Shown: positions 1-8,703 of the stretch, piece by piece
How the letters are laid out: every line of letters starts with the position of its first letter
Position numbering within the stretch: the first letter of the stretch is position 1
Source of the DNA: a virus
Length of the DNA stretch: 49,006 nucleotides
Strand: one strand, 5' to 3'
Virus record (IMG/VR): IMGVR_UViG_3300028735_000013
Location: 1 to 49,006 of that record
Notes under the pieces: model-generated
The model's input: the letters and a program-made list of their open reading frames with translations, nothing else
The model's database searches: none
Told to the model about the DNA's origin: nothing
Program-made: the position numbers and the translations under genes

Positions 1-163
1 GGACGCCCGAACCGAGAGACGCGTCGATGTCCTCGATGTTGAACTTGGGGATGATCGTCATGTAGCTGGGATATCCCTTGTCATCATAGAGAACGGTCTG
101 CTTTCCGCCGCTCGCGGCCTCGACCGAGGCGCGCAAAGAATCCTTAGTGAAAATGACTGGCAT
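1..163 (-). CDS. Phage tail-associated protein, N-terminal fragment (C-terminus outside window)
   Basis: Only the first 54 or so residues are present; the gene runs off the left edge. The visible protein starts MPVIFTKDSLRASVEAASGG and continues with a Y-D-D-K-G-Y-P-S-Y-M segment followed by I-I-P-K-F-N-I-E-D-I-D. I associate this start with large phage tail or receptor-facing proteins that often end in a C-type-lectin or formylglycine-generating-enzyme-like fold, but that part lies outside the window, so this is recollection and inference. The start ATG overlaps the stop codon of the upstream gene (TAATG), consistent with translational coupling at the distal end of the tail-fibre genes. Confidence 0.55.
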   Translation of the reverse strand, partial: MPVIFTKDSLRASVEAASGGKQTVLYDDKGYPSYMTIIPKFNIEDIDASLGSGV

Positions 164-525
164 TATACTGCCTCCTTCTGCTGGTTATTGCTGCTCTCGA
201 CCGGATACGGCCAGAGTTTGAGTACCACGGCCTTCGTGTCGAGGGAGAGCGGAACGCTCTTTGTCTGCGGCTCGCCGTTGTCCCCCTCCTCTTCGACCGT
301 TTCATACCGCCTGGGCGGGATCTCCACGTCGGCGATATACCCGTTCTTTCCTTCGAGCCCGAGGATGGGGGTTCCGTCATCATTCGTGATGTTCAGGATC
401 GTCTGACTGTCCGCTTCCGCGGCGGCGAGGTCGATCTCAACCCCGGCTACCTTCAGGACCTTCGTTTCCTCGTCGAGGCTGTACGGCGCAACGGCCGTCC
501 CCTCAACCATCCGTATCATTTGCAT
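163..525 (-). CDS. Small protein of the tail-fibre cluster, unknown function
   Basis: A 120-residue acidic protein with no domain I can name. It has a clear ribosome binding site (GTAGGAGG, about 5 bases before the ATG) and overlaps the next gene by TAATG. The middle contains a segment with G-T-P-I-L-G-L-E-G-K-N-G-Y. The protein looks soluble, with no signal peptide or membrane segment. Its place between a fibre protein (535-1455) and the truncated gene at the left edge suggests a fibre-associated structural or assembly protein, by position only. Confidence 0.7.
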   Translation of the reverse strand: MQMIRMVEGTAVAPYSLDEETKVLKVAGVEIDLAAAEADSQTILNITNDDGTPILGLEGKNGYIADVEIPPRRYETVEEEGDNGEPQTKSVPLSLDTKAVVLKLWPYPVESSNNQQKEAV

Positions 526-534
526 GGATACCTC

Positions 535-1455
535 CTACAGGCTCGGCTTCGAAATCTCCCAGCGCACCGACAGGCTGTCGGCGACGCCGTTGTAGTAAAT
601 CTTGAACCCGTTGACGTTGCGGTCGCCGGGATAGATGTCACCGCGCTGGAATCCCGATCCTATGATGCTCACGAGGTCGAGGCTGATCGCGTAGTCCGCA
701 TCCGTGACGGGGAATGGCAGGACAACGTTGGCGTAGGGGGCTGAGGAGAAGAAGACCGGGAAGTTCGGCTCGAGCCTACGCACGTCGGTCAGGGTGACGA
801 GGGAGATGTAGGGATCATTCGCGTCGGTGTTGTTCGCCGGAACCGTGATGAGATAGAGCGGGATGCCGTTTGCAGGCACAGCCTCTCCTAGGTTCGTCGT
901 AGAGAACTGGATGACCCCGTTCGAGTCGACATAGAGATAGGCGTAGCAGGTCTTCGCCACGACATCGTTATTCGGCGGAACGATTGCGCCGTTGTCCAGC
1001 GCAAAGATAGGGGAAACCTGCCCTCCGGAGAACATCGACCCCGCAGCCAGCGAAAGGTTTCTCGTAGCCGTGGAGGATTTTGAAACCGAGCATCCGTTGA
1101 TAATTCCCCGGTTCTGAATCGCCACCAGGCCGGTCTGCTTTCGCTTCGTGCGCGACTTTTCAACCTCCCTGTTTGCGAGTCCACCAAGGCTCATGGCGGC
1201 CGTGATGGCCGCAAGAAGCGCGTTCTGGGTGTCCGAGTCCAGGGGCTCGAACTCATCGAGGCGCTCGTCGAGGCTCGCGCTCGAGCCGCGGGCGGCGACT
1301 ACCTCGTCCGCGATCTTTTTCAGATACTGGGTCCGGTTCGCAAGCTGCTTATGCGGCAGGTTGTCGATGCCGTTCTCGCCTCCGCCCACGGGGTCGGTCG
1401 TCTCGATCCGGTATATCCCCGCTTCGAAGGATGCGGATTCGCTTACATTGGCCAT
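535..1455 (-). CDS. Tail fibre / tail appendage protein
   Basis: 306 residues. The N-terminus contains G-I-D-N-L-P-H-K-Q-L-A-N-R-T-Q-Y-L-K (about residues 29-46), a segment very common in the base-anchoring part of phage tail fibres and appendages. After it come a possible trimeric coiled region (residues about 60-110) and a glycine-, serine- and asparagine-rich beta-like body with many hydrophobic-polar alternations, typical of fibre shafts. The start is supported by GGAGGGAGC just before ATG. It sits next to another fibre-like N-terminal protein (1466-1810). Probable role: part of the host-contact apparatus at the baseplate. The receptor cannot be read from the sequence. Confidence 0.75.
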   Translation of the reverse strand: MANVSESASFEAGIYRIETTDPVGGGENGIDNLPHKQLANRTQYLKKIADEVVAARGSSASLDERLDEFEPLDSDTQNALLAAITAAMSLGGLANREVEKSRTKRKQTGLVAIQNRGIINGCSVSKSSTATRNLSLAAGSMFSGGQVSPIFALDNGAIVPPNNDVVAKTCYAYLYVDSNGVIQFSTTNLGEAVPANGIPLYLITVPANNTDANDPYISLVTLTDVRRLEPNFPVFFSSAPYANVVLPFPVTDADYAISLDLVSIIGSGFQRGDIYPGDRNVNGFKIYYNGVADSLSVRWEISKPSL

Positions 1456-1465
1456 TGCTCCCTCC

Positions 1466-1810
1466 TTAGATGACTATGATGATGGTCCCGTCGATCGCCG
1501 TGTCCGAGTCTTTCACGACGGTATCCTTGACCTCCCGCGCGACGAGTGTACCGTCCTCGCAGAAGAATCCAATTTCCTTGATGGTTTTCCCGTTCGCTTC
1601 GTTATAGCCGAGGCTGTAGGTTATTTCAATCGAATCGTCGGACAGGACTCGATACCCGCTAATCTTCTTGACGTAGGCGTTCGTCAGCCCGGTGTCGTCA
1701 GGGGTCGCGGTTGTCCCGCCCTCCCCGAACCCCACCTTCGTGATTGCCTTCGCCGAGCTCGGCGCTACAGCTTGCGAGGCCAATACTCGTTTCAATGCCT
1801 TAGTCTGCAT
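1466..1810 (-). CDS. Short tail-collar-fibre-like protein
   Basis: 114 residues if started at MQTKALKRVLASQ. I chose this start because GGAGGTG lies 5 bases before it, whereas the ATG four codons upstream (1820-1822) has no ribosome binding site. The body contains I-T-K-V-G-F-G-E-G-G followed by P-D-D-T-G-L and then N-G-K-T-I-K-E-I-G-F-F-C-E-D-G-T-L. This matches the layout of the N-terminal domain of phage tail-collar fibre proteins (a glycine-rich G-x-G-G turn, then a conserved E-I-G-F/L...D-G-x-L strand). It probably forms a base or adaptor for the fibre encoded next to it. The family assignment is from remembered pattern only. Confidence 0.65.
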   Translation of the reverse strand: MQTKALKRVLASQAVAPSSAKAITKVGFGEGGTTATPDDTGLTNAYVKKISGYRVLSDDSIEITYSLGYNEANGKTIKEIGFFCEDGTLVAREVKDTVVKDSDTAIDGTIIIVI

Positions 1811-1821
1811 TTCCACCTCCA

Positions 1822-3366
1822 TTACACGTAATATTGAACCGTCTCGATCTGGTAGAAGGAGTAAACCCCATCGTGCAGAATCGCTCCGTTATGAGCCTGA
1901 ACACCATCATAGGCGGCCGCTCCTGTTTTCGTCATGACCAAGTTCTTCGTCACGCGGGCCCGGTCGACTCCAATCTCGATGCCTCGGTAGACGCCAGAAT
2001 GATTGAAGCGCGAATTGTGCATGATGCGTTCGTCGTGAAAGAAATTCCGAACCAGCTGCTCCCTGTAAGTCTTGCTGATCGCGACCGTATTCCGGGAATT
2101 CTGGAGACCATAGAGCTTCGCGTTTTTCGGGACGATTCTCTCCATGCGCAGACCGTTGAACAGGTACTGGCCATCGTGCTGAATGCTCCCATCGTGGCCG
2201 ATCGACCGAAAGACGACGCTTCCGTAGTTGAACTTGATGGTGCTGTCGTGCTTCTGGGACGTGTTGGCATCGAGCTTCGAGCTCCAGCTTATCGTCACGC
2301 GATCCCACGGGATGTTGAGGCGGCTGGCGAGGAGGGAAAGCTCGGAGTAAACCCCGGCTGGCCTAATACTCGAGAGAATCGTCTCGAGGTCGCTCGCAAT
2401 GTAGTATTTGAAGAATCCGTTGTGATTATAGGTATTGGTGTACTTTATTGAGCCGTCGTGAAAGACCTCGGGCGAGGCGGCGATGTAGACCTTGATCGCA
2501 GGATAGTTGACCTTCCCGAAACGGACCCCGTCGACAAGGACGCCATTCCCGTTCTTGTTTCTGAACCGGATATAAACATCGGTCGACGAGGGAAGCCTGA
2601 CCAGGAACTGGATTTTCTTGTAGAACCCGGCCGTTGTATCGTCGACGGTTTTCAGATAGGCGTATCTCGCCGTTGTCCAGACGCCCGAGTCGGCGTTCCA
2701 GTATTTCCCGTAGCGATCGCGAATTTCAAACTCGACATCGCCAGCCCCCTTCTTAGTGCTTGAGAAGAAAAAGAGGAAGGAGTAAAGCCCATCCGAACAT
2801 TCGGACAGCTTTTGCTCAATATATCCCGTGCTATTCGCAACCGCTGGATTTATAAAGAGCGCCGATCCACTCTCGAAGCTCTTCGAGTAAATAATCCTGA
2901 ATTCTGTATCGGGTGTGCTGAGAGTCCAGCCGTCCAGCTTATCGAAATTCCCGTTCTGAACGAGGTTGTCCACAGGGTAATTCTGGACAAGGTAGATATG
3001 GTCCCGATCGAAGAAATACGAGAATACGTCGAATATTACCTTGCAGGAATTCCAAGATGTATTCCCGTTTCGTTCAATCCGGGATTTGTACCTCGTCCTA
3101 AGGTAGTCGTCAGGCTCAGAATAATGACGCTGAATACTCGAAAAAATGGAGATGATGCTTTCGAGGAGAACGCTATCTGCATCATCAACCCGGCTCGTCT
3201 TTGAGTAGTAATCGATGAAGTCGAACACGTCCTTGATCGAGTTGGTCATGCCTCCAGAATCGCTGTCCTCGTCGGCGACGAGGGCCTTATAAACCTCATC
3301 GTCCTTGTTGAACGCCGAGGGCATGAAGCCGTTGATCGCACGAGAAACCGTCTTGGTCTCAGCCAT
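1822..3366 (-). CDS. Tail tip/baseplate protein with jelly-roll-like domain and HDG repeats
   Basis: 514 residues, starting with GGAGAG before ATG and overlapping the gpJ-like gene by TAATG. Residues 1-130 resemble the position and character of gpI-like baseplate periphery proteins (helical, with a W-N-S-C segment near 105). Residues about 134-290, beginning L-V-Q-N-G-N-F and ending V-R-F-G-K-V, look like a carbohydrate-binding jelly-roll module. The C-terminal 215 residues carry several H-D-G-x-I/x-H-N/D-G-x-Y/F units (near 303, 373, 390-405, 444-459 and 486-505). Inference: a baseplate-edge protein that joins the wedge to fibres and may bind glycans. The exact subfamily is not certain. Confidence 0.6.
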   Translation of the reverse strand: MAETKTVSRAINGFMPSAFNKDDEVYKALVADEDSDSGGMTNSIKDVFDFIDYYSKTSRVDDADSVLLESIISIFSSIQRHYSEPDDYLRTRYKSRIERNGNTSWNSCKVIFDVFSYFFDRDHIYLVQNYPVDNLVQNGNFDKLDGWTLSTPDTEFRIIYSKSFESGSALFINPAVANSTGYIEQKLSECSDGLYSFLFFFSSTKKGAGDVEFEIRDRYGKYWNADSGVWTTARYAYLKTVDDTTAGFYKKIQFLVRLPSSTDVYIRFRNKNGNGVLVDGVRFGKVNYPAIKVYIAASPEVFHDGSIKYTNTYNHNGFFKYYIASDLETILSSIRPAGVYSELSLLASRLNIPWDRVTISWSSKLDANTSQKHDSTIKFNYGSVVFRSIGHDGSIQHDGQYLFNGLRMERIVPKNAKLYGLQNSRNTVAISKTYREQLVRNFFHDERIMHNSRFNHSGVYRGIEIGVDRARVTKNLVMTKTGAAAYDGVQAHNGAILHDGVYSFYQIETVQYYV

Positions 3367-4427
3367 TACACGCTCTCCAGGGAGAGGGTCCCCATCCTGA
3401 TGATCTGCCTATCGGTCGGAGTGGTCGTATCCGGGGTCATGGAAATGACCTCGAGGACTCCGCTTTGATTCATAAGTATGTTGTAGACGACCTTCTTGTC
3501 GTAGGCCGTCCCTATATTCAAACCATTGATGTACTTGGTCAGCTTCGTTGTAATTTCGGATTCGATGAGCCCCTTGGGGATATTCCAGTTGATCCGAATC
3601 ACGATCGAAGGATTCACATTGATGATCGAAGGGGCGAGGGTTCGGCAGTTGAGCCCGCACGCCCGCGCGCCCTCCGTCTCTTCGTCTCCATCGAGGGCGG
3701 TCTGGATCGCTGTCTTGAGCGCGCTCGGGAGATAGCCGCTTCCATCCTCGGCGAACACCGTGAAGTTGTACCCGTCCTCCGGGGGGAAGTGCTCTACGAC
3801 TTTGACCGATTTTATGCCGTTGATCCCCAAGGCCGTGGAACGAATTCCGGGTACCGAAGACTTTCCCAGGCCATCGATGTAGTCCTGGAAGCGATTGTGG
3901 TATTCCTCGTCCGTTTCCTCATCCACGCCGCCCGTGAACGCAGCGTCATTCCGAACACTGTCCACACCGAGGAGCGTCCCTGATATGGTGTCGATCTTGC
4001 CGATCCCCACGTTTCCATCAGTTCCGACGGCCGTGCAGGTCACCATAACGGCAGAGGACTCCTTCGCCCCCGAAGCGATCTTCACCTCCGCCGCGGTAAT
4101 GAAGGCCACCCCCGAGCCCGTCTCAACCTGCGTTGACGCCGGGATGGCGACCTCGCTCGCAGAGGCAACATCCCGAGCAAAAACCACGTACCCCGATGCA
4201 GCCAGGCCTGACTTCTTCTTGAAGTTGAATTGGGCGTAGGCTATATTCTTCGAGTAGGTGTTCACGTTGGACATCGCCTTGAGATAGAGGGCCGCCACCT
4301 CACGCGCCAGCGCCTCAAGGATCGACGATATGACCGATCCGGCATTGAAGTCGGTGAGTTTATCCTGATGCGCAATGACGTAGTTGCGCATGTCTTCGTA
4401 GATGGTCTTGTAGGACTTCACTTCCAT
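3366..4427 (-). CDS. Baseplate J-like protein
   Basis: 353 residues with the features of the P2 gpJ / T4 gp6-type baseplate wedge family: an N-terminal helical part (with N-A-G-S-V-I-S-S-I-L-E-A-L near 25), a middle domain with P-A-S-T-Q-V-E-T-G-S-G-V-A-F, then G-G-V-D-E-E-T-D-E-E-Y-H-N-R, which is the family's hallmark (G-G-x-D-x-E-x-D-E-x-Y/L-R-x-R). Its neighbours are a gp25-like wedge protein upstream and a gpI-like position downstream, the usual wedge order. It forms the inner ring of the contractile baseplate. Confidence 0.92.
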   Translation of the reverse strand: MEVKSYKTIYEDMRNYVIAHQDKLTDFNAGSVISSILEALAREVAALYLKAMSNVNTYSKNIAYAQFNFKKKSGLAASGYVVFARDVASASEVAIPASTQVETGSGVAFITAAEVKIASGAKESSAVMVTCTAVGTDGNVGIGKIDTISGTLLGVDSVRNDAAFTGGVDEETDEEYHNRFQDYIDGLGKSSVPGIRSTALGINGIKSVKVVEHFPPEDGYNFTVFAEDGSGYLPSALKTAIQTALDGDEETEGARACGLNCRTLAPSIINVNPSIVIRINWNIPKGLIESEITTKLTKYINGLNIGTAYDKKVVYNILMNQSGVLEVISMTPDTTTPTDRQIIRMGTLSLESV

Positions 4428-6185
4428 TTATACTGCCCCCGCGAAACGACGCCTTACGCCGTCGTCAGTAGTATACAGGAATTCCACGGAAAGTTTGTCA
4501 CCAGCCCCCGTGAAAACCAGATTTTCGATCTTCGTGACCCTCGGGTCCTGCATAACAGTATCCTTGATCGATGTAGCGACATAGACAGCCGCCGCGGCGG
4601 CCGGCTCGCCGACGGATGAACGGATACCATAGGTGTTTAGCCTCACCCGGTTCCCAAGAGACTCAGAGAGCCTCATGAGAATTGCCTGATTCATGTTTTC
4701 GTAGTCGTCCACGACTGCCAGGTCCCCGTTATCGGCTACGGCTAGGCAGCCATCGTCATCGAGTTTGATGTCAATTCCGATCGTGTCGCGCCTGTTCTCG
4801 GGCGCAAAGACGTAGTTCGCCGTGTTGAGCGAGTTGTTGTCCAAAATCGGTATTTTGAGCTGCATCCCCGGCGTGATATCTGCATCGCCGGATAGGTCGT
4901 TGAAGAGCGCGATCATAGCTGCTTGGTCGGGATCTCCGAAAAAGCGGTTGGCTATCTCTTCGAGGGTCGTCTTGCTCGTGGCGATGGTCCGGATGCTCCC
5001 ATACGAGATGATCGCCACGTCGTTCCCTGACGCGTCCGGAATAATCCTGGCTTCGGGGGCCGTCGTAGAAATGGCCGCGACATAGACGAGGGCAGCTCCA
5101 TCCTCGGCATCCTGAAGAACGGTCTCTGTTTTGCCGGTGAAAAATGCTTCAAGGTTCCCCCATTCGCTTTTCGCTGCATCTTTCGTCGTATTCCATTTCT
5201 CATAGACTGAATCGGGAATTATCGTTCCATTTTCGTCGAACTCGTCGATCACGCTCTCTATCTGCTTCCTGACATCCGCAACGCCATCTACAACCGCAAG
5301 GGCCAGGTCGGCCGGCGAGGAGACGACATCCCAGAAGGTCTTGTAGACATCGAGCCCGAGAGAGATCGTCGACGTTACAATGCCGGTTCCAGTTTGAACC
5401 AGACCGACCACATTGTAGATAGTCCCCGTGATGAGAGCCTTGTAATACTCGTACTTTGCCTTAAAATCGTCGATTTTCTTCTGGACGCTCTTCAGGGAAG
5501 CCGATACCTTCTCGCTCCACTCGTACATGTCGACGAGGAACTGGAGGGCCTCGGTGGTCTTCGTGATTTCATCGTCGATCGTGTTCTCGATGATGCGCGG
5601 CGGCGGCGTCTTGGGAACCTTGCTTTTCCCGAGAATCCGGAGCCCCACGAACTCTATGGAGTAGGAATAAAAGTAAGGCCTGTCTTTGTTCTGGGATATT
5701 TTGAAATCCTTGAGTATGACTTCCCAAGAATCGGGATTGGCGACTGTCGATCCATTAAGCTCGGCGTCCACTACAGCAGCCAGGTTATACAGGTAGAATT
5801 TAGCCTCTCCATAATCGTCGGGGTGATTCTCCTTGTAGCGGATGATGGTGTCGCGGATGTAGTAAATCTCCTCTTTCCCGGTCATCCATAAATCGCCATG
5901 ACCCTTCCGGTAGATTTTCTTGATAGCCGAATTTCCGGTTGTTCCAGAGAGGACTATCTTGCAGGCTTCAGGCCCGTAATCGTCGATGAACATCCCGCCA
6001 AAAGTCTTGGTCTCCGAGACGCGCTGGGGATAGACGACCTCAACCGACTCCGGCGGCATTGAGAAGGTGAATAATTCGGGTTCAGTCCATGGACCGTCTA
6101 TCTCCAAGAGATAGGAGAGTTTCCAGATATCAGGATAGTGGAGCCAGTATTTGGTTGCATCATTTGAATTTCGCGTCGTCAGCAT
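4428..6185 (-). CDS. Fused baseplate protein: tube-adaptor domain, LysM-like domain, gp25-like wedge domain
   Basis: 585 residues with three recognisable parts. Residues 1-190 resemble phage proteins linking tape measure and baseplate (F-S-M-P-P-E-S-V-E-V near 41, then P-Q-R-V-S-E-T). A helical, coiled linker follows (about 190-380). Residues about 395-450 look LysM-like (L-E-E-I-A-N-R-F-F-G-D-P then P-G-M-Q-L-K-I-P). Residues about 470-585 match the T4 gp25 / lysozyme-like wedge family (D-L-A-V-V-D-D-Y-E-N-M-N-Q-A-I-L-x-R-L, then G-x-R near the middle). In most contractile phages these are separate genes, so this looks like a fusion. It ends one base before the gpJ-like start. Confidence 0.75.
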   Translation of the reverse strand: MLTTRNSNDATKYWLHYPDIWKLSYLLEIDGPWTEPELFTFSMPPESVEVVYPQRVSETKTFGGMFIDDYGPEACKIVLSGTTGNSAIKKIYRKGHGDLWMTGKEEIYYIRDTIIRYKENHPDDYGEAKFYLYNLAAVVDAELNGSTVANPDSWEVILKDFKISQNKDRPYFYSYSIEFVGLRILGKSKVPKTPPPRIIENTIDDEITKTTEALQFLVDMYEWSEKVSASLKSVQKKIDDFKAKYEYYKALITGTIYNVVGLVQTGTGIVTSTISLGLDVYKTFWDVVSSPADLALAVVDGVADVRKQIESVIDEFDENGTIIPDSVYEKWNTTKDAAKSEWGNLEAFFTGKTETVLQDAEDGAALVYVAAISTTAPEARIIPDASGNDVAIISYGSIRTIATSKTTLEEIANRFFGDPDQAAMIALFNDLSGDADITPGMQLKIPILDNNSLNTANYVFAPENRRDTIGIDIKLDDDGCLAVADNGDLAVVDDYENMNQAILMRLSESLGNRVRLNTYGIRSSVGEPAAAAAVYVATSIKDTVMQDPRVTKIENLVFTGAGDKLSVEFLYTTDDGVRRRFAGAV

Positions 6186-6192
6186 AGGCCCC

Positions 6193-6435
6193 TCAACTTA
6201 TAGTTCCAGAACCGGGCCCGGTCGTCGCGCCCGTCTGTGCCGCCGGAGATCCAGCGGTCGAAACAGGAATACCCGCCGAAACCGTGACCATCGCATTGGT
6301 CGTTATGTGCGAGAGAATCTCCCCCGCGATGTCCGTCCAAATCTGTGTCGCCTTGGCCTTCGCCTCTGCGGAAGCATCGGCATCCATTATTTTATTCGCA
6401 ATCGCGGCCCCGAGGACCGAAGCGCTCATTGCCAT
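6193..6435 (-). CDS. Small baseplate-cluster protein
   Basis: 80 residues, with a strong ribosome binding site (AGGAGG six bases before ATG). The alanine-rich N-terminal half contains W-T-D-I-A-G-E-I-L-S-H-I, and the C-terminal half is Gly/Ser/Thr/Pro-rich and probably extended. Small proteins of this kind, with an alanine-rich helix, a Trp and a low-complexity tail, are often found beside the spike gene in contractile phages. Function unknown. Possibly an assembly factor or tip-associated protein, by position only. Confidence 0.7.
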   Translation of the reverse strand: MAMSASVLGAAIANKIMDADASAEAKAKATQIWTDIAGEILSHITTNAMVTVSAGIPVSTAGSPAAQTGATTGPGSGTIS

Positions 6436-6446
6436 CCCCTTCCTCC

Positions 6447-7241
6447 TTACGTCCCCGCCACGGTCTGCCCAACGTGCGGCGCTCCGGTGATCGGACAGAA
6501 TGGAAGCGCGCAGAACGGGCCCTGGCCCGTTGGAGCCGCGTTCCCGTTCACCGTGAGCATCCCCCCGGTGATTTTGCCCTGGGTTGTGGTGATCGTTGCC
6601 CCTCCGGCGGCGAGCTCGACCTTGTTCCCATTATTGTCCTTCACGATGACGCCCGAGCCGTCCATCGTGATCTCGTTGCTGTTCTTGTCCGTGACTTTGG
6701 CTCCATTTTCGTCGATCACGAGCTTATTCCCGTTCCAGTCCGTCAAGTCGATCTTCTTCTCGCTCTTCTTGACGATCAGGATGAAGGAGTCATCGTCTTC
6801 GACTTGCAGGTCACCCTTCTCTTTGTCGTAGGTCTTCTTCCACCCGCCCTCTATAACAGAAAGTGCCTCGGTCTCCTTGTCCTTCACGAGGAAGTCGTCC
6901 TTCTGCTTTTCAGCTATCGGCAGGAAACAGGAGGCAAGAACAAAGCCTGAATCTATCTCGCCGCTAGGCATCATCACGAATACGATAGCACCCTTCGGTG
7001 GAAGATCGCGCGCCCCGAGAATCGGCTTTTCATCTATCGTGGTCCATTCCCGGCTCGCCACGGGAATATGCGTCACCTCATGGCCGGTAGCCAGCTGCAC
7101 ATCCACAGAATGATCGACAGAGTGGCGCTCGAGAACCTTGCCCCAAACGCCATACTTTGAAACGGGAGGATCGGATTGAATTCCCTGCCTGGGCGCGATT
7201 CCGGACTTAGCGCCGGTACTAATCGTGATTTTGCGTCCCAT
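6447..7241 (-). CDS. Baseplate central spike protein (gpV / gp5-like)
   Basis: 264 residues from the chosen ATG at 7241, which lies one base after the stop of the hub gene; an ATG six codons earlier (7259) would overlap the hub gene by 17 bases. Residues about 25-100 form an OB-fold-like domain (G-V-W-G-K-V-L-E-R ... H-I-P-V-A-S-R-E-W ... D-L-P-P-K-G-A-I-V-F-V-M-M-P), as in gpV and gp5. Residues about 150-235 are short repeats of the D-N-G-N-K-V-x-L type that usually form a triple beta-helix needle. The last 30 residues are PAAR-like or metal-tip-like, with C-A-L-P-F-C-P-I-T-G-A-P-H. It forms the membrane-piercing spike. Confidence 0.85.
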   Translation of the reverse strand: MGRKITISTGAKSGIAPRQGIQSDPPVSKYGVWGKVLERHSVDHSVDVQLATGHEVTHIPVASREWTTIDEKPILGARDLPPKGAIVFVMMPSGEIDSGFVLASCFLPIAEKQKDDFLVKDKETEALSVIEGGWKKTYDKEKGDLQVEDDDSFILIVKKSEKKIDLTDWNGNKLVIDENGAKVTDKNSNEITMDGSGVIVKDNNGNKVELAAGGATITTTQGKITGGMLTVNGNAAPTGQGPFCALPFCPITGAPHVGQTVAGT

Positions 7242-7242
7242 A

Positions 7243-8700
7243 TCAGCTACCCTGCCCATTCTCGCGATAGGTGGTCGCCTCGAATTCCTTGAGACGCTTC
7301 CCCAGATTCTTAATTGGCCCCAAGAGAGCCCCGCTCGAGCCGTACATGTATCCTCTCGTGACTTTCAACGTCGTTTTCGGAGAATCGCCATAGGTCCACT
7401 TGCGATCGATCTGCTCGATGTAGAATTCCCCTCCAAGAAACTGCGCCCGAGCCCCTACTACGGGGTACTTCATCACGGAATCGTCGTCTATGCTTATGAG
7501 ATTGATGGAGCCGCTTAGGAATTCATCGTTCTTGCAGTACCAGTTCTTCGTCATTGCAGCCACGTCGTTGAGGGCCTTCGGAATACTGTTCGGCTTATCA
7601 GGATCGCGCTTTAGAAAACGGATTGTAGTTCCGAGAGGACGATATCCGTACTTCAGCCACTTCTCTTCATCAATGGCTCCATTCTCTTTATATTTATCGA
7701 CGACCAAGGACATGTTGTCGGTAATGCTGAGATTTGGGGCAGTGGCGTAGAAATATGTGCTTACTTCGGAATCGTCGAAGCCGACATCGTAATCGGTAAG
7801 AGCTATCGGATGAATCTTGAACGAATCTAGCGCTGCCCAGTCTTCAGCCTCGAATGGAGCGGGGCGCGCGATGATGCAGTATTTTTGTTTATCGAAGTCC
7901 CATCGACCGAAAAGCTCACAGAGAGGCGATGGAACTATTTTTCGCCACATATCCCAGATGTTGTTCACGCCAGGCTGGTATAGGCTCGCAACGATGGGTA
8001 GAAGAGTCTCAAAGGTGTCGGCGATCTTGCTTTTATCGATCATCCGATCGAGGAGCGCTTTAATTGCCGACTGAGTGCTGCTACCTCCTTCTCCCGCATC
8101 TTTCAATGAGACGATCTTCATGAAGCTGTCATAGTAATAGTCCATAGTGGCCTTCATGGTTTTCTTTTCGTCCGTAGCACACTCTGCCTTCGTGGCCTGA
8201 TTCAATGCTGGTGCTGTCTTCCCAAGCCAGAACCGTGGGTCCACATTCAGCTGGAATAACTTCAGAAGGTCCCCGAAGCCATTCCCCGAAACGACGATCG
8301 TTCGCGTGGCCCCCTCCTGCCCCATCTTTGCCGAATACCTAACGCGATGCACGATACCGCAATACCTGATTACTCCGAACTCCTCGATGTACACGAGGTC
8401 CATGATGGCGATCTTGTCGATCCAGGTGAGGCCATTCTTATCGACCTCCGGAGTGAAGGAAAGCGAGAAGGGAGATTCGACATCGTAGACCGACTCGGAG
8501 TAGGAGTACGACAAGAGTGCGTCCGACATGGCCTCGTAGTTTTTTGCGCCTGCCCATTTCTCGCCCGCCTTGGCCTTGTCATCCTCCAATACCGGCTTCG
8601 GCATGAACTTGACGATGATATATTCAGGGCATGAGGAAGAGCTGTAGTCGGGGCGCTTGATTGTGATGGCGATATTCGGCTTTCGCTTAATGTAGTTCAC
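7243..8700 (-). CDS. Baseplate hub protein (gp27 / gpD-like)
   Basis: 485 residues. The start is GTG, supported by GGGAGGT five bases upstream. The N-terminal 140 residues have the hub character: a beta-rich domain with L-S-Y-S-Y-S-E-S-V-Y-D-V-E-S-P-F-S-L-S, then D-L-V-Y-I-E-E-F-G-V-I-R-Y-C-G-I-V-H, which is the x-F-x-G-x-V/I pattern of tail-hub proteins. It precedes the spike gene directly (overlap within a few bases) and follows the tape measure gene, the normal order. Predicted role: a trimeric hub that joins the tube end to the spike. Confidence 0.75.
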   Translation of the reverse strand: MNYIKRKPNIAITIKRPDYSSSSCPEYIIVKFMPKPVLEDDKAKAGEKWAGAKNYEAMSDALLSYSYSESVYDVESPFSLSFTPEVDKNGLTWIDKIAIMDLVYIEEFGVIRYCGIVHRVRYSAKMGQEGATRTIVVSGNGFGDLLKLFQLNVDPRFWLGKTAPALNQATKAECATDEKKTMKATMDYYYDSFMKIVSLKDAGEGGSSTQSAIKALLDRMIDKSKIADTFETLLPIVASLYQPGVNNIWDMWRKIVPSPLCELFGRWDFDKQKYCIIARPAPFEAEDWAALDSFKIHPIALTDYDVGFDDSEVSTYFYATAPNLSITDNMSLVVDKYKENGAIDEEKWLKYGYRPLGTTIRFLKRDPDKPNSIPKALNDVAAMTKNWYCKNDEFLSGSINLISIDDDSVMKYPVVGARAQFLGGEFYIEQIDRKWTYGDSPKTTLKVTRGYMYGSSGALLGPIKNLGKRLKEFEATTYRENGQGS

Positions 8701-8703
8701 AGC

